Positions 51,124-63,948 of a DNA stretch of 64,000 nt are shown one piece after another. A program made the translations under genes and the position numbers. Within the stretch, counting starts at the first letter, position 1, and every line of letters begins with the position of its first letter. Origin of the DNA: Nymphaea colorata (lineage: Eukaryota; Streptophyta; Magnoliopsida; Nymphaeales; Nymphaeaceae). The notes beneath the pieces are model-generated. The model was not told the DNA's origin. It was given only the letters and a program-made list of their open reading frames with translations, and searched no databases. The stretch is taken from contig NC_045139.1 of NCBI RefSeq assembly GCF_008831285.2, forward strand, positions 31,221,706-31,285,705. Reading direction: 5' to 3'.

Positions 51124-51211
51124 TCGTCGCACCAAAAACAAACCTTATATCGGATCATACCAAGTGATCGTCGCACCAAAAACAAACCTTATATGGGATC
51201 ATACCAAGTGA
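51124..51211. repeat. Near-perfect 44-bp tandem duplication
   Basis: TCGTCGCACCAAAAACAAAC starts two copies at 51124 and 51168 that differ at one base (TATATCGG against TATATGGG). This is a recent duplication about 280 bases before the DUF4378 TATA box. Confidence 0.95.
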
Positions 51212-51488
51212 AAGGTGGAGTAAAAGATTTGGCGTGTTTTGATAAAATTTAAAAAGTTTTTCTCTTATAAGTCACAACAACTGATTATGTTTTGTGAGTC
51301 AGTGTTACTATAAAAAAAAAATTAAAGAGCTAAAATCAATTTATCTGTTGGTTTATTTAACTGTGGCCGTTCATGTTTTTTTCCCTTTTGCTGCGGTCCG
51401 CCTTTTTACTTTGACACTTGATTTTCACCGCGGTCCCTTGTCTCCTTGTTGGCGCCATCTCCGCCATTCTCTGCGCGGTTTCTTGGCC

Positions 51489-51495
51489 TATAAAT
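51489..51495 (+). promoter_or_regulatory. Probable TATA box of the DUF4378 gene
   Basis: CTATAAATTTG sits where composition changes from AT-rich intergenic DNA to a CT-rich leader. If used, transcription would start near 51520, giving a leader of about 1.6 kb before splicing. Confidence 0.5.
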
Positions 51496-52465
51496 TTGCA
51501 CGTCCTCAGGTGACAGGTGCTTCTTAGGTCAAGAATCGTCTCTCTCCCGCGCCTTCTCTCATTCTCTCCTCCTCCCTTTCTTCAGACTTCTTCTGGAAGC
51601 TTTCCTGCCGGCGCTTCCTGTAATCTGGGCTGTGATCCTTCATTTTTCACCGGAAACCGCCTCTCGCTTTTCACCCGGCGAAAATTTGGAGTTCGGCAGA
51701 CGGCGCTTGGTTCGAGGTGATCTGGCCCATCTGGGTAGCTAGTTTTTCTGGTTCTTTTGTGGAACTTTTAGCCGGTGGTGACCAGCATTTTGGATCTTCG
51801 TTCTCGTTCTGGAGCATTCTTTAGAAATTTGATCGTTCAGAGGGTCCCTTTTTGGTTCTTTTCCTGTTGTTTTAGTAAGCTAAGAAGACGGTGAAAATTT
51901 TCCGGTTGTTTTGCTCAAAGGTGGTTTCTTCTGTGAGTTACTGCTTTCGCCCTCTGATACGGTGCTGCTTAGGTCAAGATCTAGTTCGGTTTGTTGCATG
52001 GACAGAGTTGCCTTCCTTTTCAAGCAAAGAAACCGGAAGCCTCAATTTCTTTCCTGCAAGTATATTTTCTTGACCGTGCTTTACTGTGCAAGACGAAGAT
52101 TTTAGCCTACTACATTTTGCATGCGTTCGTGCTCTCACTTTGGTTCCTTCTCAAACCAGCAATGGCTACATTTCCACTTTTTTGCCCTCATAAATGTTTT
52201 TCTTCAGCTGTAGAGATTATTTTATGCCCTTGAATTGTTTAGGTCGACGATATGAGCATCTGCTGCTCCAAGCTTCTCTACTATCAAGTCTCTTGGATTT
52301 ATGTACTCTCCTTTGTCATATTTTTGAAGTTATCCTTGTGCGAATATTTTCATGGTTTCGACTGTTATTTGAATTTTTCTGTTTGTCCTTCCTTTCGATT
52401 TTTATGTCCTTTCTCTAAAATGGTCGTGCATGGACAGCCTCTCTGATGTGCTGCATTGTGCTATA

Positions 52466-52564
52466 ATGTCTGCAGGAGCTTTGCAGGAATCACCTGCCGA
52501 TGTCGGTGATTCCAAGAATGAGGTCATGCTGAGGTTTAGCTCCAGCCTTCCCTTCTCAGGCTGA
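52466..52564 (+). other. Upstream ORF of 32 codons in the DUF4378 leader
   Basis: The frame starts ATGTCTGCAGGAGC, encodes MSAGALQESPADVGDSKN and on, and ends with TGA at 52562-52564, about 540 bases before the main ATG. Codon choice looks reasonable. If the candidate leader intron ending at 52475 is removed, its own ATG would be lost, so it matters only in unspliced or alternative messages. Confidence 0.3.
52486..52513. promoter_or_regulatory. Perfect 9-bp stem-loop in the DUF4378 leader
   Basis: GGAATCACC at 52486-52494 pairs exactly with GGTGATTCC at 52505-52513 across a 10-base loop. It lies inside the upstream ORF. A translational or RNA-level role is possible but not shown. Confidence 0.45.
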
Positions 52565-53101
52565 ACAAGAACCTTCTCCTCACGCTTCTCTGTTTGTTCA
52601 GCATCTCACCCTCCCTCACTTTCTGAGTCTAATTCTGGAAAAAGGAAAAGCTATGAAACTCTGTAGGCTGTAACGGCCAATTGCGCATCGATCCTGTCAA
52701 TAACTTACTCTGTTAATGTAGCGGGTAAACTTTCGGTCTCCCATCTTCTACTAGTGCCATTTCGCCTGCTTTCTGTCTTCGTTTGCTTCTCTCGTTTCTT
52801 TTGATTCAATTTGATGCCATGAAATTAGTAGGTAACAAACAGTATTGGTTGTTACAACAAACGAGTCCCCCACCTTACCTCTGGTTCACATTTCTACATC
52901 CCGTCTCCTCACTCGTCCTAACTGGGGAAAGATCAACAGTACATGTATAGCTGTTCTCTGTGCGTTAACTCCATGATGGTACCAACGACCTCTGAGTCCC
53001 ATCAAAAACACTCTGTGGCGGAACTGTCCGTCGATTGGCGCATTAACAGTCATTCTTTCGAGTTAGTCTCCAGAAATTCTCTATAATAACAGACTGTGAC
53101 C

Positions 53102-56100
53102 ATGGCGGGGCTACAAAAACGGGAATTCAGAGGAGAAAATATTGACGGGAGACAGAGGCCCCTGATGCTTAAAGATTTCTTGAATAATACGAATTCGCTG
53201 CACGTCTCAAAGAAAAGAAGACGCCACCGTCGAAGTTCCAGTGAATCCCCTACCACCATGGGATCCCCTCTGGAAATGGAATCAGAAAGGAATAAAAGGA
53301 TCCTCCAAGGCAGCGGTATCGTCTCTAAGCAAGCTACGACGACCCCTTCTGCCTTACGAAAGGCTTCGGAGGTCTTAGTCAAGATTCTTCCCTGCTCAAT
53401 CTGCACTCCATCTCAACACGCACATGGTACCACCATTCTCCGGGGGCAAAGTATGGCTCCCATGAGGGAATGTCATTCCCTGAAGGGAAGCTTCTCGCGA
53501 AGACTTTCTGCGGTCATGAGAAGCCTCTCTCATCGTAGCCACCACAACAAAAGGGAAGCTGAAATTCAGGTTAGAGTTCGAGATATCATGCGGTGGACAT
53601 CGTCCGGGGACGAAGAAATAATGCACAATGAGTACTGTAACTCTAAAGCCCTGTCTCAGAACGAAGCGCATTTACAGATCCCTGATAGAACCTTGGATTC
53701 TTTCTCATCTTCACGTACAAGTAGTTGTACGTGGTCGGAATGCGGGCAAGAGAGCGACGGTGCATCAAATTTGCATTCTTCCAGCGACAGTTCAGTGTGC
53801 TCTGGTGGGGCTGATGGGTTGAAGGACGAGATGCATTTACTGAATTACCACAGTAAGAAAGAAGACAGAGTTGCTACGGAGGAGGGTTTTAAGTTGGAAT
53901 GCTTCGAGCGACCAAAAGCCGACATCCCAATTGAATCACTTGGGTTTAACCCTGCGGTTGGGATGCCGATGTCGGGAGGAGGATTGGATTCCCTCGACAG
54001 AGCAGATACCCACTGCTGTGACGGGCAGGAGGTGCGTTGAGTTACTGCTTTGAGTGTCTCTCTCTCTCCCATTTCTTATGTTTTTGCTATCTCAGATCTG
54101 TGACCCAACGCTCGCACCCATTCACGTTATTGGCTTGAGTCTTTTTACGATCCTTCTGGTGCTCTGCACCACCACCTCCGTTTTACCTCTTGGCTTTGTA
54201 TGACCATCTTGACCCCTCTGTTATTTCCTCTGTGCGTTGTCACCTGTTGGTCACGGGATTTCCCTTGTTCTTTTAATTTTTATGTTCCTCCTTTACATCC
54301 TATTACTACAATTTTTGAGCTGATGTAATGCTTCTGTCAGCCATAAGCCATAATGCAATGCAGCTGTTGGCATGTTGTGTATTATAGCAGCGAGCGAAGA
54401 CAAATTAATCTGAACCTCATTTGTCAAAACTACCATTGTTTTAATAGCCGCTGTGATATGGTACAATTATACTGCCGGCACCATTCATGCAGGGTGGCAG
54501 CTCTGGTGGTAACGAGACCTGCGCAGACTTTGACGGAGTAAGCTGCAGCCGTCGAGTTGGCTTCTGACTTGTTACAGTTTGTTTTTTAATACAAGATTTA
54601 GCGCGTTATATATATCATGTTTCTCCTGTTAAGCATTTCAGATTCTGATGAAGCCCATCTTGTTAGGCCAGACACGGTGAAAGATTGCAATCGCCTCCAG
54701 GTCGATGTTTTGAAATAAACTTACCTTGGACATGAAGAAAACAGAACGGCTCTGTCGGGAGAGTGGCTAATAATTCAGAATCGGCCGTCCCATCCAGTTT
54801 TTCTGTTAAATTCTTCATGTTAGCTTCTATGTTGGGAAAAATGTGCTACTGTCATGAGCTGCATCAAAGTGCTTCCAAAAAAAAGAAACTCACCGCTCTC
54901 AGATTAAACTTCAACGATGCACGTATACTGGAGTATGAAAAGTAGTGAATAATAGGTTTATGCATGCATACTGCATAGTAATCATGGCTTTTGCTTTTCC
55001 CTTACCCTCCGGTCTTTCCTGAATTAGCATTCTCAAGCCCTGAGAACATAACGCTTGCCCAAATTTGTCCGCAGGAAATGTTCCTGACACATGGTCCTCC
55101 CCATCAAACAATCTCATATACCAGTTCATCTCAACCAATGTTTAGTAGAGACTCAAACTCCAGATTTTTTTCCGATCAATAAAAATGATTCTTTGTTGGG
55201 ATAGTGATCTCACTCACATGTCTGCCACTTTACCTAGAATTTTGGTGAATTGATGGGAAGTGATATGAGGAATTATGGGCTGAATAGGTCAATGTTTGTG
55301 TACGCTTCCTCTTGAAGGTATGAGCTAAGTTTGGAAACTTCTTATACCAGAGGGCCATTGTTTATCTATTAAGGTTGCTGTCTGTTACCTTTTCTTCTGA
55401 GAGCCGGAAGAATGTTAAACAGAATATCTTTTGGGTTCTTAGGTTTCAATTTTGTTATATTTCTGTAGTCTTTTCCTTTCTTTAGTGAATCCTTCAAAAA
55501 ATCCCAACGCTGCTTACAACTATAGAATAACTTGTAATGTTGATTTCCAATTCGCTCTTTGCTTCCCAAATATAATGCATTGAGAATTTGAGATTGATTA
55601 CCCGTTGTCATTATTTGAACAAGCAGGCTGATGTCCAACAGCACAAGCGTGCGGGTCATGGATGCAATGAATGTGATGTCGAAAGGTTTCACGAGAAGGA
55701 ACAATTTAGCCCACTTTCCGTTTTGGACTTCCCTTTTGAAGATGAAGCCACGGCAACTTTTGTGGAGAGCATTCCAAACATACGAAGTATGTGTGAAGTT
55801 TCGATCTCCTATTTTTCTCTTTTAAGTTTCGTTAGTTTAAGAGAATAATGAGAGTCAAATTCATTCTTAGTCACATCATATTAACTATTGAACCAAGTGC
55901 CAGGCCTCCTTGTTTCTCTCGCTTTTTTATTTTCTCGTCAAATAATATTAGAACATTTGTCTAGGAAAAGAAACCAGAAACAAAGGGGCCTGTTTATGCA
56001 AGACGTTACCTAGTCCAACTTAATGTGGATGGACTGGGTATTTGGTCGAACAAGGCAAATGCAGTTGACATCACAAGAACAGTATTCTGGAGCAACTGAC

Positions 56101-57064
56101 TAATATTTTGATTTTTTTAAAGAAAATTTCCATTCCTTGAGCACAAAGCCTAACCGTGTGAAAGACAAGATTTGGATCTATCAGTTAGCTGTGACTTCAG
56201 ATTTATGTTAAGAACCTCAGCATGGTTCTTGGTATAAAGGCTATAGACTTCCCAACTGTGCTGAAGGCCTAGAACTCATGCTGTTGTTTCTGGTTTTCTT
56301 GGTAAAATCTTGGGATTCGTGCAACATAGTCTGTAACGAACCAACCATAAATTACTTCTCGTGTCCCATATTTTTTGGTCGGTAGATCCTGTCCGTTCGT
56401 CAATTTAGCTGCCACTTGTTTCCTGTATTTGTTTGCATAAATCAGTCCTGATTTTGTGATACCAATTTTTGTACATCAGTTTTGACGAATGGTAATGTTG
56501 CTTGAATCAGGGATCAAACAGCAGCTACTACAGAATTGCCAGAATGAAACTGTTGCCGAACTTGATCCTGTTGACCTCAATAAATGCTTTGAGTCATTCA
56601 TATTTGAGTTTCCAGTTGAAGATTCTGAGGATTTTGCAGAGCATTATGACGGTAATAGTGGAGATTACCTGGATAGTGTAGTAGAGATAGAGGATGTAGA
56701 GGAATGCATAATGGAGGTACTGAATCAGTACATGAATGCAACACAAAAGAGACGGTGGGGATCCTTTGGATCACTGGTTATTGATGTCTTTAAAGAAGAA
56801 TCAAGCTTTGGAAGTCAACTGAATGCAGATCAGTTAGTGAAAGCTGTTACTGGACGAATAAAAGAATGGCTTGTCAAGGGCAATGAAATGGATGAAAACA
56901 GGGAAGTTCCTCTGAAGGAAATGGATATCAACCAATACTGGAAGGGTTTTGGGATTGATGATGAGATGGCCGCAGAAATGGAGGTTGCTGTTTTCCGCTT
57001 TTTGGTTGATGAGCTGTTGTTTGACATCATGGATTCCAAAGCATTCGCTTCTGGAAGAATCTGA
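53102..57064 (+). CDS. DUF4378-domain protein, three exons
   Basis: Plant-specific protein of 547 aa. DUF4378 occurs in TRM (TON1-recruiting) and LONGIFOLIA-type proteins and in smaller uncharacterised relatives; this resembles the smaller ones, so a microtubule role is only a possibility. Exons 53102-54031, 55627-55786 and 56511-57064 join with phases 0 and 1 (A|GG gives Arg). The start is ATG in GTGACCATGGCG, an excellent context. Motifs in order: LMLKDFL (21-27), a basic Ser-rich patch KKRRRHRRSSS (37-47), ALRKASEVLVKILP (84-97), SFSRRLSAVM (130-139), EIQVRVRDIMRW (154-165), a Ser-rich stretch 200-235, then EQFSPLSVLDFPFED (335-349), the SPVSVLE-like motif usual in this family. The C-terminal DUF4378 ends with the conserved block INQYWKGFGIDDEM and VAVFRFLVDELLFDI (503-536). 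No defect is seen. Confidence 0.92.
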
Positions 57065-60000
57065 ACAATCAGATGTTTCATCCAGAGTTTCACTGCCTTG
57101 ACTACATCTCTGATTACATGCTATAATGTTCATGTGCGGCACTTTTACATCCCTTCCTCAAGAAATGCTCTGCTTTCTTAGAGCAGCATATATGTTCATG
57201 TTGCAGTCTCATTCCCAAGAGTTGTATATAGTTGGGGACCTCATTTATGAGGTACAATTTTCCCCTTCCATCGTTAATAAATTTACACTCTCTTCCAGTA
57301 GTTCTCTGCCAAAATCACGTTATGATGCTTCTTCCAAGGACTACCCAAAGCAAAGGAGTGGTAATTGCAAGAACAGTTAGTTCCAATAATGAGAAGAATA
57401 CATTGTTCCATTGTACGTTGGAATCATTTAATCGTGTGCAGCAACGTCAGAGTAATTGGTGTGACCCTCAATCTGCTAGGTAACAACCCCCCTGTCATGC
57501 TTTTCACTTGAAAACTCTAATTTTAGGCTTGAATACTTGCCAAATTCCTTACCCTTGGTTTACAAAACCTACCTGTATCTCCTAACCAGATTCCTCCGGC
57601 CCCAGGGATTGATTCCAACAAAATTAAGCAGTGGGGAAATATGGGGAGTTCTTGCAAAATGAAAACTAAATGTCACTAAACTGGTTAGAAGCATGGCAAT
57701 TCGTTTAGTTTCAGTAGGGCCAGGTTTTTCCTTCTGTAAAATTAAACTACTGCTCGAAAGTAAAAAGTAGAAGGAAACCCGTTATGGAGCAAGATTATGG
57801 TCAGATGAGATTATCGTGATCAAAGCAAGAAAAGAATAGGGAAACGTTGCATGATCCAAGCCATTAACCATTATCAGCAATGCCGTTTCACTGCTGCTCT
57901 TGGAGAAGCCGCCAATGTTTCTGTTTCTGTTTCCGCAGTAAAAATCACTCCTTCCACAAGCTTAAAGCATTGATGCCGGGCAGGACGTTCTGCTGCTGCT
58001 GTCAAAGACGATTTAGGTCCTTCTTGTGTTGGGATTGGGAGGAAAAGTACTCGAATTTCCTGGTTCGAGCAGTGTAACCCCTCCTCTGTTAGGGAACTAA
58101 AAAGATTGTGCACGAGACAAGAAAAAGGCATAAGAAAATTCTCCATTGTGCACCTTTTGGCAAAAGGTAACGTTTTTCATTTATATATATATCAAACTTA
58201 AACTGCACATGAGCACATGGAATACTACCCGATTATGGCATCATAATCAATGCCATGAGCGGTCTTGCTCCCTACTTGTAAGCATCTTCGCGGACTGAAC
58301 CTTAGAAGCAATGGAGGCTTTGCTTCTGATTCTGGCAGTCGAATATTCCTATTACTTACCCGAGAAAACAAAAAAGTTGAAAATGAATGTAGTAAGAAAT
58401 GTTTAGGTATTTTAGAAACCTCCAAGCATTCAAATTTTTTAACCTGCGAAAGGTTCCATAAGTTTGATCCATTTGGTAGGATCATTTCTGTCTATGCCTG
58501 TGCTTCCACAAGGAATCCTTGATCTCCCTCATGGATAAAATTTGTTTAGCTCGTACCATGATCATCTCGACTCAGTTTAAGGCAGCTCTTGGAGCATCAA
58601 CAAGTTGCCATTATTCAACTTGACTTGTTTAGGCTCTTCAACCAAATAATCTGTACATAGCATGATGAGTTCAAATGAACGGAAATTTTAGCTCAAACGA
58701 ACTATCTATATATCCAACTTGTATAAACTTCATTGACCTGAAGTTTTAGACTAAAACCAACCTGGCTCATATGATCTCACAAAACAAACAGTACCCGCAA
58801 TCATGTTGAATCTAATTTTGGGTTGAGCTCCTGATGTTTCATGCGGAATTAATAACCTTATTGGCCCAATCCAGAACATGGGAGGTGATAAGGTAAGGTG
58901 CCATTGGAAACAGTAATACACTATTGGTATTATATGAATATGCAAGTGAGGCAAATTAATGAAATGTTTGTTACAATCATAGTCACAAATAACGTCTTGA
59001 AGTTTTAAACAGCAAGCTTTTTTTCAAGTATAATACTGGGGCTTGAAAATACAAGAAAAAAATAGAGAAAAAATGGTACTTTTAAAAAAATTAAAAAAAT
59101 AAAAATAGAGGAAAAATAAAATAAGTGAGAAAATAATAACACAAACATCATCAAAAGATAAGTAGATTTGCAACAAATAAAGAATAAAAAATGAAAAAAA
59201 AATTGTTTGGCATTAAAAAATAAAAAGGAGAAAAAACATATTTTTTCTTGTTTTTAATGTTTTTTTTTTGGTGTTTTAAATGGCATTTCATTTTCTCACT
59301 TTTTTTCACTCTTTTTTTTAAATAACACGTTTTTGTGATTATAGTTACAATATTCGATGAATCTGCTCATTTTTTAGGAAAAGATTCATGGAATAGTAAC
59401 AACAGTTGCCAAACGGCTCCTAAGAGAAACCAGGAGTTGTGCCCATGTGAGGCTTGTTTGGAATCAAGACCAAAGATATTGTCATATTGATAATAGTTGG
59501 TAGGCCAGACCCTTCTCAGTCTAGTTGCGGATCCGACTCCAAGGCATCAGTGCTCAGACCGGACCCGCTTCCTGCTGGACTTAATCACAAGTCAGATTAA
59601 CAACAAGAAACTGAACTGCACCTATCCCTCACCCAGATAAAATCCACTTAGTTTCCAAGTTGCACCAGAAATCAGATCCAAACCGGATTCCGGTGCAAAA
59701 TCTCTTATAAAGCAAGCACGTCTTGCTCCATTTACTAATAAAATCCTATGAATTCAATTCTCTAGCTAATGGAGTCTTTTACCTTCCAACGAAATCCAAA
59801 TCCTGCAAGATCCAGAAAACCTGGCACTCAATTTGATCATGGCCGACGAGACCAACAAACGGTCTCGAAGGCAGGTGTGGCTTGGCTTCAAAGGCAGTTC
59901 ATATGATGAGTTCAGAGCAACTGCCTGAGCTCTGGAAAGCAACAAAGAAATCACTCTTGGGGTGGGCGACCAGGCCGGCCGCGTCGGCTCCACCTTCTCA

Positions 60001-61320
60001 CCCCGATCTATGTTCATGCTCATCCCCTCATGGACGGATGCAGGTGTGGGCACTGCGTGGGCAATTGTCAAACTGTTTATTTTCATACTGAGACATCGGG
60101 ATCGTTTTTCTCATTTATATATTGGTGTCCCTCAAAAATTTTAAATTTTATAACCAAGGCCTCTTAACCAGAATTTTAAATTTTTAAATATTACTTTAAG
60201 CAATATTTAAAAAGAGACACACAATTTTCATTAGCAGATTCAAGCTCATTCAAATAACACTATGGGCATCCTTTTTCACAAGCATCCAGTTCCATCCACG
60301 GATACGACGCAAAAAAGGCACATAAAAGTGTGGATTTCTTTTCATCAATTTCAGCAAAACAGAAAACTACATTATCAAGTGTTTTTTTATACCACCAAAT
60401 GACCGGGTGATAAGAAGTAAGTAGGAAATATAAAATTTAAATTGAGTGGTAGGACTTGACATCCAAGTTGAAGGGTGTCTCATTCTATCACTGACACCGA
60501 CGCAGTTCAGAACCCCGGAGGCAAAGGGGATGAAGGGGCCTCCAGGCTTCGCTTTGAACGGTGAGATTGACCCTCTCGCTCAGCCGAAATTGAGCCCAAT
60601 TTTTTTTTTTTTTTGCAGTTTTATTTGTATATAAAGTTGGAAGGGGTACTCCATAAGTTGTCTACCTCCAAAGTTGAAAGGCAAACTTGTATTCGGTTGA
60701 TTCCAATTCCTAGACCCAGAGAGCCTCTACTGCAACCAATAATTGCTATTTGGTTAGTTTTTGGATCTAGATCCAGATCCAACCAATTATTTGCACCCTT
60801 GGCCTTCAACCTTTTCCAAAGACGAGGCGTAGTTATCATTTAAAATTAAGTCTCGGTTTCAGTTCGTGTTTGATTGGATCTATTTCACATAATGTACTAT
60901 TTGAGATCCAGATCCATGTTATACACGGAAGGTTCTATATGGATCTAACTGAGATTTATCCTCAGACATGTGGCAGATTGGATTTAGACAGGAAAGGTAT
61001 TTCCATATCATGCTGATCAGATAGCGCCCTGTCTGACAGGCGTCAGATTCAGATTTGGATTTTTCTAACTGAAATTACCACTCAGATCTCCTCCACCGTG
61101 TGGAACCCCAATCGCTTGTCCATTTAGATCCATTCATGAATCCAGATCTGGTACACTTAGACCCGAATTTATCTGTGTCAAGCATGTGAAAAGGGTTGTA
61201 TGAAAGATGATCAGGCACAAATAGGATCCAAATCAACTTTATGAAGAACAATCATAGTTTTGTATCCATATCCATATCCATATCCAATTGCGGACTGTGG
61301 ATTCAAAATGGTCCCATACA

Positions 61321-61588
61321 TAGGGAGTGTTTGATTACTCGGGAATTTGAAATCTATGATCTGATGTCTGACATAGCGTGTTTTTGCTGATGTGACAAAA
61401 GATCCATGGCAAATTTTTATAGTTTATCAAATCATATGTCAAACCAAAAATCTACACTTAACATCTTTATTTTACTTTTTCGGGATGAAAAAATGTCGGA
61501 TTTAAGATGGGAGGGGGAGATTGTGATCTTAACTCCAATGTTCTCTAATCATGAGGATCTTAAATCCGATGATATCAAACGCCCCCTA
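61321..61588. mobile_element. Putative MITE, 268 bp
   Basis: Left end TAGGGAGTGTTTGAT; right end, reverse-complemented, TAGGGGGCGTTTGAT, with further similarity (GGAATTTGAAATC against GGATTTAAGATC). Imperfect terminal inverted repeats are clear, but no target duplication is convincing, so the superfamily is open. Confidence 0.5.
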
Positions 61589-63730
61589 ATGATCCAACAT
61601 GAATTGAAGATCAAACCAAACACGTATCTATAGATATAGAAGGCTCGACCGACACTTTTGCTGCCGTCGCCATCGGATTCAGATCCAAAACAAGAATGAA
61701 CCCACCAAGCAAGACAAGAATGGATCCAACAAGGAAAACAAGTATCATGTTTGATAGGCCCTGTGATGGATCGAGTCAATGGTGCCAAACAATGGATTTG
61801 GGGTCCCAAAAGTCTAAAGGCATCGGCCTATGCTCGACTCCTTTGAACACAAAGTCTGCCACTCAATCAGCCAAACCATCACTGTGAATGAAAAAGATTT
61901 CGAGAAAATTCTAGTTAAGCGTTCGCTTTTTGTCAGAATTCCAGAAACAGTCCTCCCATTATCAGAACTTTCTGTCTTGCTTTTCTGATAAAGACTGTCA
62001 TTTAGAAAGTGTTATTTTTATTTTGCATGGTTGCTTAATAGAGCTGACCATCCTAAAAGATTTTGGCCATCAATAGATATGTGATTGACGCCAAGTGGCA
62101 AAGTCATTCCACCGACGCAAATGAAAAGCTTTAACACCCAAGTCTGCTTCGTTGATAAAAATCTCTTAAATATTGTTAAGATTTGTTTAGGTCGCTCCTA
62201 AAATACTAATATCAGTTCTCACGTTTTTAAAATTTGATTGCACTCAACTGAAAAAAAAATAGTTTATCTTATTTATATATATATTTGCCATGTTTTACAT
62301 TAAAAAACAGGACATGTGAGGGAAAAACAGAGAAAAGCCATAAATAAATGCAAAACTCAATATCTATTTGATTCTATAGAATTTCCACATTTTTTTATTT
62401 TTCTAGCCATATTTTAATTCATTAATGCCCTTTTTTGCTTTCTTATGAATAATATAAAACTTTTATATGCATCCCGTTTGCTCATACAGAAAAGGAAAAG
62501 CTACTGAGATTATGTTGTTCGACCAGTGTGAGTCATTAACTCAAAATGCAGAGCTGGTGACGAAAAGTTTAAAAAAAAAAATGTGACTCGCATGTTCGAG
62601 AATATGGATAAAAGATGGGGTTGGATGTGGAAATTTTTCTCAAAAGATTTTATTGAAAAACAGATAGCACATGTTACAAAATGTCGTTTTTACAATAATA
62701 GCCACACAAGGTGTTAATGGGATCTGAATTGAGATGTTGTTTGTACCTATAAACATATATGGACAATAACCATATTTGCCCTTTGATAATGTCTAACATG
62801 TTGGATATTTTTGGAAAACGAGTCCATCAATTTCTTAAAAAAAAAAAAAGAAATTAAAAAAATTAAAAAAAAAAAAACTATGAGCCTTGGGTGAAAACCC
62901 CAATTACATAACTAGTAAGCTTGAAGTTGACAGGAATTTTAACATTTTATATGAAGGTGTTTGTTAAGAAGAACATTATGTTAGGTAATATTATGTGGAG
63001 ATTGACTAAATAATTGTTATTAAATTCAATAATCAAATGCTATACAGAATTACACCTACGTTCACATGATTTTATAATGCTTCGATGATTAGAAGTCGTA
63101 AAGAACTCATTTTCTAGACTAGTTTGATTAGCTAAGAAGTGGCAAAGAGTATGAAGACTTATATTTGGATTGGATATTTATCCAAATCCAAACAAAAACG
63201 GCATTGGAAGCCCTATCTGGACCTGATCAGACCTCCAAATTGTAGACCTGACTCACCATATCCTGATCCAATGCAAAGTGTAAATCCCTAATTATCAATA
63301 ATTAATTGCAGTAGAACTTGCAGAACACATAGTTAGCGTTACCAATAATTAGAAATTTTCTTCTAAGTCAATAATGTTTGCTCTTGTAGATGTTATTTTC
63401 GATTTTTTTTTTTTCTTTTTTAACATAGTTTTTGAGTTGTTTGCAGGCAAGCGATGCGGCTTAAACTTCAAATGCAATTCTAAGTTTTTATTCTCCTTCA
63501 TTGCTGTTTTTTTTTTTTTTAATTCAACCTTTATTGGAATCAGCCCAAAGAATAAAAAGTACACTAATAATTAAATACAAACAAAACAAGGACTTAGCGG
63601 ACACACGGTTCAAAATCGCCCGAACTTTGAATATGGTTTTCCATAAATTAAAAAAAAAACAATACAACTCAGTTTTGCCATGCAGAATGTCAAGTTTATA
63701 GTTTATTATAAGTCATTTTGAACGAACGCA

Positions 63731-63776
63731 TTTATATATATATATATATAACATAACTAATCAAATCAGATTAAAG

Positions 63777-63809
<33 letters not shown>

Positions 63810-63948
63810 CATAACTAATCAAATTAAGAACGTAACTAATCAGATTAAGAACGTAACTAGTAACTAATCAGATTAAAAGGGTGTATCGTTGTTATTGTTA
63901 ACACCGAAACTATATATATATATATATATATAATATATATATATATTT
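63731..63948. repeat. TA runs and CATAACTAATCA-type short tandem repeats
   Basis: Three TA runs (63731-63751, 63781-63808, 63911-63948) alternate with units of about 21 bases of the form AACGTAACTAATCAGATTAAG. At least four diverged units lie between 63752 and 63880. Confidence 0.75.

Larger units (their letters stand above)
36437..51488. other. Gene-free, repeat-rich block between the ERF and DUF4378 genes
   Basis: Fifteen kilobases without a recognisable gene. Besides the elements listed separately, it holds many short open frames, at most about 120 codons, none with a domain. The part from about 44880 to 47950 is less AT-rich and has few repeats, so it might carry a non-coding transcript, but no splice pattern or protein is evident. 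Confidence 0.6.
51520..53101 (+). other. Presumed 5' leader of the DUF4378 gene, probably spliced
   Basis: CT-rich leader-like sequence. A possible leader intron runs from the donor GTGATC at 51717 to the acceptor TCTGCAG ending 52475; other choices exist. The region has many short upstream open frames and one perfect 9-bp stem-loop. No long coding frame is present. Leader status is inferred from position and composition. Confidence 0.45.

Noticed and set aside
53050-53671. Minus-strand frames of 118 and 91 codons across 53050-53671
   Set aside because: Both are antisense to the first DUF4378 exon, whose sense frame carries the family motifs.
57880-58077. 65-codon Cys-rich frame that might be a small secreted peptide
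   Set aside because: The N-terminus is not a convincing signal peptide, cysteine spacing fits no family I know, and an antisense frame of similar length exists.
59766-60140. Possible retrotransposon gag or gene remnant
   Set aside because: Frames on both strands are short and broken, with no recognisable protein motif and no LTR or primer site nearby.
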